Assembly (NCBI RefSeq): GCF_000006405.1
Contig: NW_003215766.1
Span: 65,382 to 129,381 of the forward strand
Origin: Perkinsus marinus ATCC 50983
Taxonomy: Eukaryota > Perkinsozoa > Perkinsida > Perkinsidae
Direction: 5' to 3'
Length of the DNA: 64,000 nucleotides
Both the position numbers and the translations under genes were made by a program. Positions 34,777 through 46,126 of the stretch are shown in pieces. The notes under the pieces were generated by a model. That model ran no database searches. It saw only the letters and a list, made by a program, of their open reading frames with translations, and was not told where the DNA came from. The first letter of the stretch is position 1. Every line of letters starts with the position of its first letter.

Positions 34777-36444
34777 CTAACAACATGCACCCGTAGGTAG
34801 GTATGATACGTCCTCCTTACCCCTGTCGAATGTAGTGATGTATGCGCGGAGGAAAGGGGAACCCAAAATCCATAAGAGACCTGGCACATCAATCAAGAGC
34901 AACGTCTCAAATGAAGAGACAATCACCTCTACTGGAATGGACATCCCTCGCAGATATGTCGAAATCACAGTAACCATCGAATCTTAAAGCATACTCAGCT
35001 GGGCTGAGGTCCACCTCAACCTGCTATGAATCATCGTGATCATCGAGTAGCCATCCAATAAGCCAGCACCTCAGTGGCGTTGCCGTCCTCGTCCTCCCCT
35101 TTAAGAATGTATGTCATAACAGGCAAGTCGTCATAGTTGGAGCAATCACTCTTCACGTTCAGCGCTTTAACAATGACGTCGAATACATCCCTCGGGAAGC
35201 TGACGTCGGACGTGCCTACCGTACGTTGATCCATACACGCCCGCTCACCGGACGGTACGAGGCTACCTGTATCAACCAGTACATGGCAGGGTTGGCCGTC
35301 ATCTCTGCTACACAACCCCAGTCTTGTACCGTTAACGGCGACGTCAATACCACCCAAGTCCCAATGACTGGCCGATACCAGAGGGAACCAGCTAATACGG
35401 GCACCGGGGGCTATCCTGTCTGCTGGGGGACCGGTACCTGCAATCTTAGAGTCAGAGACAGGCTGTGACAGTGGGAGGTACCTCCCAAGTAGAGAGCGCC
35501 TGGCAATGCAGGATCCTTGCTGTGATAGAATGTGAAGAGCCCGAGTTGAGGGATGTTCTCCATAAGTGTCGGGCCGTCGAGGTTGAGTAGCCCATCTGGA
35601 CGGGTCCAGGAAAGCCTGTTGGAAGATGATGGTCATTGTGGTTTCTCATTTTCTCCACTACCCGCATACACCATCGAAAGGATAGGCCTCGAAAGGGAAT
35701 GCCGACTCGTACACAGCCGTACCAAATGATTGATGCTGAAACAGAAGTGAATTACTCCTAGATGGGAAGGATACGAACATCTGCTTACTGGAGTCGAGAA
35801 GTTTCCTATCTGAGAGAAGAGGTATGTCAAGCTGTCAAACCGCGACTCACTTCACCTACCTTCACTCTGTTTCGCTGTGGTTTTATCTGGACACTCCCTG
35901 TACTGTACTTGATCCTGAACTGTACAACCATACGGTCCACATAGCACGTACAGATGATACTACCTCAAGTTCACCGTCCGAGTCGCCACCTCCCTTATAT
36001 GCCTAAAACTGAGTATTCCCGAATGCCAGATCCAAGCAGCTTGCCACTACCGCATGTTTTGTACAAGCTGTAGTATCACATGTAGCATCGGGCACCCATA
36101 GGTTAGTCGATCCAGTATCGAATACAACGTCGAAGACCTGTTCTTCTCCCTCCTTACCAATAAGTATTGGGCCGTAGTAGCTGAAGTAGCATAACACAGT
36201 ACAACAGCCGATCATCCAGATATACCTTCCGCTGGTAACCGCCAGTCTTATCCCAGAAGTCTGATTGGCTACGACAGCCGACTGCTTGTACTCAATTCGA
36301 GCTCTGCCAGTAAAGATGGATACGTGAAAGGAAAAGGCAACTATACTTATGGCGAGCTGCCACACTCTCGTAAGGCGACTTCAGTGTGATCATACTGGCA
36401 TCAGCAGTGGCCAGGGCCGCAGCGGTGAAGAGCAGTTTGTCCAT
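34777..36444 (-). CDS. Pepsin-like aspartic protease (family A1), secretory
   Basis: Secreted or vacuolar endoprotease. The start at 36444 opens a signal peptide (MDKLLFTAAALATADAS). After two short introns comes YYGPILIGKEGEEQVFDVVF followed by the first catalytic motif FDTGSTNLWVPDATC. Further exons give QSFGTAVYESAFPFEAYPFD with DGVCG (the family DGILG position), LPGALYLGG preceded by GLFTFYHSKDP, and ISWFPLVSASHW. The second catalytic motif is CHVLVDTGSLVPSG. The end is LLWILGSPFLRAYITTFDRG, matching the pepsin WILGDVFLRxYYxVFDR block; stop TAG at 34777-34779. Both catalytic Asp are present. The second motif reads DTGSL instead of DTGTS/DSGTS. At least six introns; some junctions approximate. 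Confidence 0.85.
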
Positions 36445-36511
36445 AGTGATGAGTCTACTACAGTAGATGGATCGAATTGATAGTCGCAAATCTCCTAGCG
36501 CAGGAAACATG

Positions 36512-37701
36512 TCATACAAAGAGGCCAATCAGCTCGGGTGGAGGAGTGTGACCATCCCATTCGCCCCGACGGGTATAGCTCTGATCTGGTATTGGCCTCC
36601 AGTTAGGGGACACCCCATCTGCTTGGAGATAAGAGAAGTCGGCTACGGTGACAGGAGACTGAGGGACATCGAAGCTTCGCCCAATCGCTATCCTGGTACC
36701 TGGACAATAGCGAAAATAAAGGGAGTAACCAAAACATAAGAGTACTACAGTCCTCAATGATGGGTGTGGCAGTAGCGTTGGCGTAGATGAGCATCCCATG
36801 GCTAGTATGGATCCTAAGTTGCCGAGCTACACACCCTGATAGCTGTATGATGGAATCACGACAGTCGTAGCAGAGGAGTACTGGACCGACAGGGGTATCG
36901 GGAGAGATGCCCTCTGACAGCAGAACAGCACTACCGGGGACAAGGAGGATGTAAACTCACCAGAAGTCACCGATACCAAACTCTTGCGCACTCCATGGAT
37001 GTATATAGCTGCCGGTAGATTCCCAGACGACTGGCCGCTGAAGCGCACTGTACAGTTGGTGAGTTCTTCCAAGGTGTAGACCTCAGAACTACTGCTGACC
37101 TCAATATCAAAGCTATCACCCTCACGAGAGGCGATAATCTGATTCAAAAGTAGGTAAGGGTTCCTCACTGGATTGAGAACTCACATTAGCAGACGAGTGC
37201 AGAGATACAGGCCCTGTGTTGGGCCGATTTATGGCCGCCGACTCGACACTATGACAGGCATCCCATTGATCGTCCGGTATTGGCTTTTGACGAAAGCTAA
37301 ACTTCTTCCCATGCCGCCGCCGTCGATTGGCTAACTGTAATGCCTCGAGGAGAGTAGTGATAGTGTTCAACCTGTGGGTAGTACCAGCACCCATCGATCT
37401 CACCTGCTCCTCACCTCTGCTTAGTAATCTTGACATCATACGAAGGCATTGAGCCCTCGGTCAGTGCAGTTGTCAAAGACTCAGAGTACTGACTAAGCAA
37501 TGATCCCTAACAAAGTGTTCTACACTGATGAAGACCTATCTCATATACCCATCTATCTATGTCTTGCCGATCCACAGCAACAGATGCTGACGTCGACGAT
37601 GCCTGGAGCACCTCGTTCTCAAGATCGATCACAGCTATACGGAGCATATGGGGATCATCGGCCACTCCCGGCGATTCCTCTGCAGTCCTCAATCCCACCA
37701 T
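36512..37701 (-). CDS. TBCC: Tubulin-folding cofactor C (TBCC)
   Basis: TBCC is the GTPase-activating cofactor that releases folded alpha/beta-tubulin. From ATG at 37701 (MVGLRTAEESPG) the N-terminal part carries helices including LRIAVIDLENEVLQ and NTITTLLEALQLANRRRRHG with KKFSFRQK. The C-terminal C-CAP/TBCC beta-helix follows: YTLEELTNCTVRFSG, PAAIYIHGVRKSLVSV, PVGPVLLCYDCRDSIIQLS-like strands, RIHTSHGMLIYANATATPII with IEDCS (the family IEDCSGI site), and VADFSYLQADGVSPNWRPIP at the end, where TBCC proteins have V-x-DFxWL...SPNW. Stop at 36512. Five or so short introns, with joins mostly clear. The catalytic Arg of the GAP motif was not located with certainty. It lies immediately upstream of the protease on the same strand. 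Confidence 0.82.
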
Positions 37702-37884
37702 GGTTGGAGTGGTAGACGCCTACGGTGTGATTGATTAACCACTAAACCCAACAGATGAACTCCTGTCTAAGTCAACTGCGATTTGTGTCACTCCACCCAA
37801 TGATCTCACAGCTTCAACAAGAACTTATTAATCGTAACTGAGCGGCAAGTAGTAGCACCAACACCTGCAGGGCTGTAGGATAGC

Positions 37885-39501
37885 TCACCGTGGACTGCCT
37901 CTCTCGCCGCCCCGACCACGAGAGCGACTGCGGCTTTCCTTAGTATGGTACTCGCCATAGCTGGGAGATCTACGCCTCGAATCACGTCCACGTGGTGAGC
38001 GGCCGCCACTGTAGGGATCATCGTAGGAGCCTCTAGATGGTGGCGAGCTGGCACCCCAGTCGCCATAGCCTCCCTTGCCACTACCCCAACTAGAGTATCC
38101 AGCACCCTTACCGCCCCAACCTCCTCCTTTACCACCACCCCAACCATACCTACACATAGAGATCACTCCACCATGTATGCCACAAAGTGACACTACTCAC
38201 CCCTTTCCCTTGCCCTTGCCTTTACCCTTTCCAATATGACCAAGCGTCTCTCCGTGTTTCTCTTCATTGAACTCTTCTACTCGAATAATAGACGTGTCAC
38301 CCTGAGCACGAGAGAATGTATGGGAGTCTCATGCACTTTCAGTCAGCACTGAGCTCAATACTATCCCTGCACGAAGATATTAGAACGATTGATATGATCT
38401 AAGACGCATCCGTTTGGTAGTACCATCCGGATGAAGTCCTTATACGATCCTTATCCGAACTAATGATTAACATCAGCATCCTCAGTAACATGCTCTTCCA
38501 TCATTGCTATTCCGATGGTTATCCCTTATTCAATCATCCCAGCCATCAGCATCATCACAACACAGGAGTTGGCGACGACTTTATCACATTATCCTCTCCA
38601 ATAAGCCCTATACGTAAGCCTTACAAAATGACTCTTCATCTCGGTATCATCGAGGGTGCGGACAGCGCGCTCGACATCAGATTGGCCAGCGAAGCCAGCT
38701 ACACCGACTCCATCACGAGTGACTTCAGTGAATCTGAAGTCAACAGCAACCAGTAGATGGTCGAGGTAATGACAACTGCTCATCATACCGGCATTCACCA
38801 GCATCACGCATTCTATCCTTAAGATCTTGCCAAGATGCCCCTCGAGGGAGGTTTGTTACGACCACACGGTAGTAATTCTCAGACATACCCATCGAGTCAT
38901 AGAACCTACAATGGTTTGATCAATGCAACTGCAGCGGCGGGTTGTACCACCTACCCCAATGGAGATCCACTGCCGCCCTTGCCATATCCACCACCGTAGT
39001 CGTCGTACCTGCAAGAGTACCATGTCTCGACATATCGACGATCAGGAGGAGCCGTCCGACCTGCCTCCCTTCCCCTTTCCTTTTGCATAAGGCCCCCGGG
39101 AGTCGTCACGAGAGTCGGAGTCTACTTCGACGGTGATGGGTTGGCCATCGATCTCATAACCGTTACGCGACTGTAGATAACAGGAGAGGCAACATACACT
39201 CCCTCAAGAGCCTAATCTACCTTGGCAGCATCGGCAGCATCCTGCCAGTCCCGGAATTGGACGTAGGCGTATCTGAAAGTGATACTGAGTGCAGTGTGGT
39301 GAGGCAAACCTACGCTGTGCGCCTCCGAGAACTCTCGTTTATCCTGGCACCGCGGATCTCAATAGACTCTATTCTACCGAACTTGTAAACTGAGCAGAAC
39401 CACCCTGTGTCTGGATACAGCTGAGAGGACATCCTACATATGTCATCGAGCTCTCTTTCTCGGAGATTGGAGGGAATGTTAGACACCACGATTCGAGCCA
39501 T
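37885..39501 (-). CDS. SR-family splicing factor (SRSF1/SF2-like)
   Basis: Pre-mRNA splicing regulator with two RRMs and a Gly/Arg-Ser tail. RRM1: start [20 protein letters not shown], then [14 protein letters not shown] and after introns [18 protein letters not shown] and [19 protein letters not shown] basic GKGKGGR linker follows. RRM2 is the pseudo-RRM of SR proteins: [20 protein letters not shown] with the diagnostic SWQDLKD heptapeptide, [40 protein letters not shown]. The tail is a GKGKGKG run, a [12 protein letters not shown] stretch, and RS dipeptides ([17 protein letters not shown]), stop TGA at 37885-37887. One intron of about 300 nt splits RRM2 and is much longer than the others, possibly a regulated intron as in many SR genes. 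The assignment to the SRSF1/SF2 branch is firm from SWQDLKD. Confidence 0.93.
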
Positions 39502-40701
39502 GGATGTTGGAGTGATGTAGATGATATCCAAGACTAACAAATTCGTTCGCCCAGCGCATCCTAGCCTGAGCTCGCCCGAAACGGTCACTGAATGCAACCA
39601 CACCTCGACCACCATTCCACTGCATCATAGCTTACGAGTGTTAGAAGGTGTGTGTGACACTCACCAGTTGGCGAAGTCACTAGGTGGATGCGGCGAGGAG
39701 TTTATCTATGAAGGAGGTTGTCGTGAATGTGACTCAGATTCGACATAGTCGAAATTTCATTGGAGCATTGGGCCCAAGAGTCCTTCACCTTGGCCACACA
39801 GCAGGATGTCGTCCGAGCTACAGCTCACTCGCGGAGGTTCTGCGGCCGAGTCTCGCGAATGGAGGATATTCAACTAGGTGCGTAGTCGAGTGATTACTGT
39901 TCACAATGTTACTCATTACTGTCACATGTGGCACAACTGGCCTCGTATTCAATGGGAGCATCACCAGTCGTTTCGTTTATACCAAGTATGTTGATTCATC
40001 CGTCTCCGAAATCGATTCGGAAAAGGATGAAATTAAAATGGAAAAATGCGGAACGGGTATAGAAAAATATCGGAAAATCATCTGAAGTACGGCAATATAT
40101 AAACTTGAAGTGGCCACCTTTGGAATAGATCGGGAGGGATGTACAACGAACGACACATTCGAAAGAGTCGGTGTGGATCCCGGGACCTTTCGATATCGAT
40201 TAACTTCACAATATCGGGCGAGATGTGAGAATCGATGTGAAAGTCTGGATGTCTATAAGTACCGTGGAGTACCACTTGTAGCACCATGACCCAAGTGGTT
40301 TGTTCAACTTGTACACAGGTTTCATCCTCGCGTTCACCTCATTGTGAGACCCTTTCCCTAAATCGAGGGATGATACTCTCACTGTCAGACTTTCCTCGTC
40401 CCATAATCAGTGCCCACTATATAAACTGAAGTGGTATTGGTCACAGACACTCCTCAGTACTCACTAGCCAACTCGAACTCTGATCGATAGAAATATTAAC
40501 AAAGCAATGATTATAGGCCTTATAGGGAAGCAATCTGATTAGCTGTTGTATCAACTGCAGCTGCAGTCGAGCTGTAAACTCACGAATGGAGCGAAGCAGG
40601 AACTTTTAATACATGTTGTCTACCAGCAACAGTACTGATGACAACTTAGCGATAGTAGTAGTACTTATCATAAATGATTACCAAGAGCATTATCATTACT
40701 A
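39502..40701. other. Intergenic upstream of the SR gene, no gene recognised
   Basis: No recognisable coding exon. It includes a purine-rich A-rich segment near 40018-40080 and the 3' flank of the kinase. Probably promoter of the SR gene and 3' end of the kinase; an undetected small gene is possible. Confidence 0.35.
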
Positions 40702-41808
40702 TTATGGCGGGGTTAAACTTCGAGGACTGTGTACAATCAGAGGCTGCTCCTCACAATCGCAATCGTCGAACCATGGATGATCGAGAGCCTCGTCGACCGT
40801 CATCCTTTTCTCAGGATCTACACACATAAGCCCTCCCAGTAGATCTAGTAGCTCTGGAGACATGAGCTGCGCCTTCTGCCAACTCGTGAGTAACTTCACC
40901 ACACCAAATTTAGCCACGTAGCGAAAGCGAGCATCAGCAACACTGGCCTGATTCCACGGAGGCGTACCGACTGTCATAATGAAGAGCATGACTCCCGCAG
41001 CAAAGAGATCAGCTGGTGCTCCCAAGTAATGACCATGATACATCTCGGGTGCCCGATAATATGCCTTACCGGCCCTACCCGAATGCAACAGAGGAGTGTT
41101 CGGTGTAGGACCTTCAGGATTGTTCAACAACACTGCTTGACCGAAATCTATCACCCTCACCGAGCCATCATCATGCAACAATGTATTCTCAAGGGATATA
41201 TCTCTATGAACGATACCATTACAATGCAGTGACTTAACCGCCCGTAATACCTGCCAAGTATACTTCTTGGCGACAGGCTCCGAGAACTGCTTAGCGTTAA
41301 CCACATGATCGAATAACTCCCCTCCGGATGAGTACTCCGACATGAAATAAGTGAACTCTTCATCCTGATATATACCAAACGCCCTTGCAATGAATTCGCC
41401 CGACGTGCTAGTAGCTAAATACCTCGACACGCCTATCTCAGTCATAGCATCTTCGAGCATCCTCGGGTCGAACTGTATCACGTTCACATTGGGCATCTTT
41501 TTAACCACTACTGCCTTGCCTGTGGGGATGTGCTCATACAAATACACTTTGCCATGAATAGCCGAAGCCAACTTCTGTACTTTCCGGTATTCCATCTCAG
41601 GGAAGGGCTCGAAGACTGCGTAAGACTTCAACCTTCGAGGATGCCCAAGCCATTGAGGTATACAGCAACCATCTGTTGCGGGTGGCGACGTCGTGTTGCT
41701 GGGAGCATAAGTACCACAATTCTTGCTACAGACCTTCTGATGGCGCCGCTGGTCATCCTGCTGTTGTTGTGGTAGGCCGCTAGCCCCCGGAGAGGTACTG
41801 TACGTCAT
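40702..41808 (-). CDS. Serine/threonine protein kinase, intronless
   Basis: A single uninterrupted 368-residue frame, unusual in this intron-rich region. An unstructured Gln/Cys/Ser-rich leader of about 65 residues precedes the kinase domain. Catalytic elements: AVVVKKM (Lys 103/104), Glu in TEIGVSRYL, GGELFDHVV, catalytic loop HRDISLEN (201-208), DFGQ (221-224), YYRAPEMYHG and DLFAAGVMLFIMTVGTPPWN. Two features differ from typical kinases: the glycine-rich loop is reduced (LASAIHGKVYLYE, one Gly), and the catalytic loop has Ser in place of Lys in HRDLKPEN. All residues needed for catalysis otherwise appear present. The domain end is KRMTVDEALDHPWF. The general fold is CAMK-like; the intronless structure suggests possible retroposition. 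Confidence 0.92.
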   Translation of the reverse strand: MTYSTSPGASGLPQQQQDDQRRHQKVCSKNCGTYAPSNTTSPPATDGCCIPQWLGHPRRLKSYAVFEPFPEMEYRKVQKLASAIHGKVYLYEHIPTGKAVVVKKMPNVNVIQFDPRMLEDAMTEIGVSRYLATSTSGEFIARAFGIYQDEEFTYFMSEYSSGGELFDHVVNAKQFSEPVAKKYTWQVLRAVKSLHCNGIVHRDISLENTLLHDDGSVRVIDFGQAVLLNNPEGPTPNTPLLHSGRAGKAYYRAPEMYHGHYLGAPADLFAAGVMLFIMTVGTPPWNQASVADARFRYVAKFGVVKLLTSWQKAQLMSPELLDLLGGLMCVDPEKRMTVDEALDHPWFDDCDCEEQPLIVHSPRSLTPP

Positions 41809-42113
41809 GTACTAAACACTGGGAAGGACAATGTGACGGTTAGCAGTTACCAAGAATGAACAAAAAGACAAGAGTGGAACACTCCCCAAAATTTAGTGTG
41901 ATGAAGCCCCACAAAGCGAGTACCATACGGTTGATCAACACAACAACAGAACGCCCGTGGCGAGTACAACAGTGATTATTTGGTAGCTCACAAGCTCAAT
42001 CATACCATGGACTCGTACTACCAACAATCATCCGTCCAGAGTGGCCACCGCTAGCGTGATGTATTAGGCACTATGTCACCTCTTCCCAACCGGGTACTAC
42101 TCCGTTAGAAACT

Positions 42114-42311
42114 CTATTCAGTGTAGTGATCCTCTCCCTGACTCGACGATGAATAGGATCGCCGAAGCGATACGGACTGTCTCAAGGCATCCCGCTGGAG
42201 AGCCGTCTCATCCGCGATATGTGAACGCCACCTATTGTGATACCAGGCGATCACTGCTATGAGGATTATGCCGCAGTAGTCCTGAGAAGTTCCTGCCAAA
42301 GGATTATCCAT
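42114..42311 (-). CDS. Possible small single-pass membrane protein
   Basis: A 65-residue frame from ATG at 42311: MDNPLAGTSQDYCG, a hydrophobic helix IILIAVIAWYHNRW, then a basic/Ser-rich tail RRSYSSSSQGED. A plausible single-pass protein, or the last exon of a longer gene, since an open segment lies directly upstream. No homology recognised. Confidence 0.25.
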   Translation of the reverse strand: MDNPLAGTSQDYCGIILIAVIAWYHNRWRSHIADETALQRDALRQSVSLRRSYSSSSQGEDHYTE

Positions 42312-42539
42312 CAACTACTCTCCAAGCCTGCTGTTGGGTACTGCATTTTAATCTCCGACGCAGAATGGTCTCGTGCTGTTAACCCTGGGAGAAAACCTAT
42401 CCCGATGACACAACATTGTATGGACCTCAGGGGATGTTGCAAAGAGTTCACCGCATCTTCACTGACCAACCCTCTTCTCTGACCCTCTCCAAATAGATGG
42501 GTTGAGAGATAGAAGTGAAACAATGATCCAGTATCAGCA

Positions 42540-42566
42540 GCGATGCTACATCAGCGGTAGCATCGC
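42540..42566. repeat. Perfect 10-bp inverted repeat, 7-nt loop
   Basis: GCGATGCTAC and GTAGCATCGC are exact reverse complements around ATCAGCG. It lies in a gene-poor stretch; function unknown. Confidence 0.6.
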
Positions 42567-43323
42567 CTTATTATTGAGATATGTCACTATCGTGCATCTT
42601 GCATGAATAGCGCGATCATTACTCGCGCACGCCGTCGTAGTAGTGTCACGGGGAACAGTTCAGTAGACTGGCATTCACATGTGTGTGCGTGCTAAATTAT
42701 TCTGACTCATCCATCAAGCGTTTAGAGAGACCAGAGTGATCAAACCAGTTTGACAACCAATGTTTACCTCCGTACCTCCAGAGCCCCGATCATCATTAAT
42801 TTACTTCCCTACTCGGAGAAAATGGGAATGTAGCGTCGGCTGACCCAAACCCCGGAATAACTGGTGGCAACTCAACCCCTCCGCCCTCTGATGATGAGAT
42901 CTCAAATAGGTTGTGTGAGTTGGGCACCAGAGGATGGGAATTGAGAGGCTACACAGAAAAATGTAGGCGTAATCGCCGAAAGGACTTAGCAATTAATGCC
43001 ACATGGGAAAGGGTGCAATGAACGGGGCTGATCGTGCACGTTGTCACGATATTGCGCGCGTGAAGAACACAAGACCCTCAGGGAAGCACTTGGAGTGGGG
43101 AGTCGACACATAGCCGTCCCTAGTATAGGTTGGGTCCTACACTGCAGGAAGAATGTTAAGAAAACCGGCAGACTCCCAGAAAAAAAACCTGCCTGTGGAG
43201 AGTGGGCACTGACAGGCAAATGATCGCAGCTCGCGTAGCTGAACTCATCAACGCGACACCTTGCCACGCTCACAGCGACGAACAGTAGGGATGATCATGG
43301 AGATGGAAAGTCCAACATTGGTA

Positions 43324-45986
43324 TCACGCGAGGGACTTAACGAAGAGCGTGCTGAGAAAACCAGCTACCGCACTCGTCCCCACTAAACCCGTAACACTGC
43401 TTGCATGACTAGCTTCGGGTAGAGCTGTCTCGGCAATCATAGCAAGCATAGCACCTCCACCACATCCTTCAATCATGGCAATCATAACCTCCCGAGCTAG
43501 AGTAGTCTCATCTGCAGAAATGGGTGGGAATATAAGACTCCCAAGAGCCGCACCCAAAGCTGTTATAATGACAATAGAGGACCACATTAAGAACACTCTA
43601 ATACGTGACACACCGTGCTCAAGCATGGTCGCTGAGGAACTCATGGCCTCGGGTAGGTTGGCCATAAACACACCAAAGACAAAAGTTATGACACTACTCA
43701 GTGGACTCGTCGACACTAGTATACCAATAACCAACGACTCCGGTATACCATCAATGAGTATCCCCAACCAGACCACAGTAGCAGCATGGCGTCTTGATCT
43801 ACCATCCGAGCAAACACTAGTGACTTCATCCTCAGTGCCTCTACCATGATGGCTGAGTGTGTCAGAACGCTTCAAAAGGGCATCGGAACTGCCGTCGCAG
43901 GCAGAGACCAAGTCATGTACATCCAGATGCGCTACAGCTGCTACAGGGCTCATCCTCCGTACAATCTTCGATATAGTGTAGCCCTCGCCTCCCCCAACAG
44001 ACTTGCGCCTTTTATCGTCTGACGGTATTGAGAGGTCTCCAGAGAGTGATGGAATTTCATCCCCGACAAACGTTTGAGTATATGAACGAAGTCTGAGAGA
44101 GTCGCGAGGTACTGTTTTGTCGAATGCCACAGACATCGACGGTCGAAGTACCGGTACTCCTGAGGGTGGACCGACCGAACCGGAACGAGTCAGAGATGGA
44201 GATGCGCGTACAGCTGGTCGAAGAGTAGAAACAGGACCTAAGAACACAATACGAATCGTCGTTAGAGTAGAGGCATTTTTACTATCCCCTGGACGAGTAG
44301 ACAATCGGCTGATAGCATATTTCTTCATTGCGTTTTTCAGCCCCTCATCATAGTCCATCATCCGCTCCAGATCCTCCCGCTCCAGCTGAGACATACGAGG
44401 CATTAAGACCGCAGTAGAGAGATCCCTACTACCTTGAATACCACTGTAGGCTTCATTGCCGTGGCGATTGCCGCAACCGAATGACCGTATACCATATGCT
44501 CGGTGCCAATGAGGTCGCTCACAGCAAACAATCTCTGCTCTCCACATAAATGAGTGGAAACACTATCACTACCTAATACACTCTCGACTCCATCTTGACC
44601 CGAGAATGGCGCAGTAGGCGCCTGCTCGTACCAAACCTCGACCTGAGATTGACGATGATAGAAACATGTGCATATACTACGGTTACTACCAGGCCTAGAA
44701 TGACGAGATAGATTGGACAGGTCCGATCCACTTCGAAAAATAATACGTCACCTATATGCAGCTCACACTGAGTCATGGCTGAGACTAGCCTGGCCTGATT
44801 GAATCGTAACACCGAAGAGTCTGTAGAGCCAGCTCACCAGTGTCTCCTCGGAGCACTCAGCAAACACCGTTCCTGGCTGGCTCAATCTTGACACAGCGCA
44901 GTTTGATACGAATTCTCTCACACAGTCCTTCTCGATCAGTAGCCTTTGGACCTGTCCGCTGAAGTGCCTTACAGTTTTACTCATTTCCTTACGTCAACAG
45001 GTGGTAGTCGAAGCAGCTTGACCCGAGTTTGGGTCACTGCCGTAGTCGCCACGGGCACGCCGGTACATAAAGTCATCTGGCCGAATATCGAGTTCGGGCC
45101 AGCTACAGTGGTACCTAATAAGCCCCAACTTGTCTGAGGTTACCAATGACCTGAATGCTCACTTTCAATTCCATCGTTGAAGCTTGTTGTCACCTGCACT
45201 TCGCCACTTACAACGAAGAAAAGGGCGGAGTATGCAGTAGTGCTCGTGGTTGCATCGCACACCACCACATGCCCGGCACGGTAACGAGAGCTTTCGAAGG
45301 ACTGACGAGGACACACTGAAATGGACAGGGGATGTCCATGACAACTACTACTTTAGCAAGCTCGTAAAGCTCGATATCCTCTAGTCCGCTGAGCATTGGC
45401 ACTTGCTTCAACCTCCGCAACAAGCTCCTCATCATCTTCACCTTAACACGCATCACGTACTGACCTATCATATTCTCGTGACGATAGAAGCCACCACGGT
45501 CATTCAGCATCTGAGGGAGATCACCATCATAGAGTAGCAGCTGGGTTCGTCCACTATCACCTTGTTGAGTAGTACAAATATAAGGCACCCAACGAGAGCT
45601 CCAGCAATCAACGAGTAAATGACCCTCTTATCGTCAGTGGCATGCAGTACATGCCCGAATAGCTCTATACTCAGTGCCTCAAGCAAAGATCCCGACCCAA
45701 ATGCTAGTAGAACACTACATACGCGTTGACCCGGGGGCCACAGTATAGCAATAGTGGATCCTATAGGTAGGGATATAGCAGATAGAGCAGCCCAGCCGAC
45801 GGCCTTCCACATGTTCAAGGCCAGCGACTCCTCGATTTCATCCTCGGATACGGTGGTCAATAGAAGTCTCTGGTCAAGGCGGTCTTCGGCCCCACTACCC
45901 CCGACTAACTGTGCTAGCAGTAGTAACCAACCTAGACTGCAGCATATCCAAGCCCGGGCGATGACCTCATTGAAGGGCGGCATCAT
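43324..45986 (-). CDS. ZIP-like membrane transporter with two inserted cyclic-nucleotide-binding-like domains
   Basis: One gene whose membrane part is split in two. N-terminal half: signal-like start at 45986, then VGWAALSAISLPIGSTIAIL, VLLAFGSGSLLEALSIELFG and YSLIAGALVGCLIFVLLNK. After a 50-nt intron, MLNDRGGFYRHENMI leads into CNB-like domain 1: LLRRLKQVPMLSGLEDIELY, RYRAGHVVVCDATTST, ALFFVVSGEVQV, FGQMTLCTGVPVATTAV. CNB-like domain 2: HIGDVLFFEVDRTCPIYLVI, LIGTEHMVYGHSVAATATAT and the helical end KLEREDLERMMDYDEGLKNA. After a Ser-rich linker, the C-terminal half: VVWLGILIDGIPESLVIGIL, FVFGVFMANLPEAMSSSATM, IEGCGGGAMLAMIAETALPE. The canonical phosphate-cassette Glu and Arg are absent in domain 1 (Gln, Val), and the ZIP His sites read DGIPE and NLPE. 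Binding and substrate may have changed. The domain order is read directly; the function is inferred. Confidence 0.8.
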
Positions 45987-46126
45987 AGTGATTGGGTTAC
46001 CCCATTGACGTGTGGTTGAGGTATCACAAGGTTGATGATGCTACTACTTCGATTTCGCGCGGGACATGGGCGCACGCGCTTGCCAAGCGCACGGTTTCTA
46101 ACTTGGAATAGCAATTTCCGTTGAAC
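45987..46126. promoter_or_regulatory. Compact divergent promoter region (140 bp)
   Basis: The two start codons (minus strand 45986, plus strand 46127) lie 140 bp apart with nothing else between them, so both promoters must fit here or overlap the leaders. No TATA-like element was identified. Confidence 0.5.

Larger units (their letters stand above)
41809..43323. other. Gene-poor stretch between kinase and ZIP-like transporter
   Basis: No recognised gene. It contains the upstream flank of the kinase, a possible small minus-strand membrane protein at 42114-42311, a perfect hairpin at 42540-42566 and an A7 run near 43182. Confidence 0.35.
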
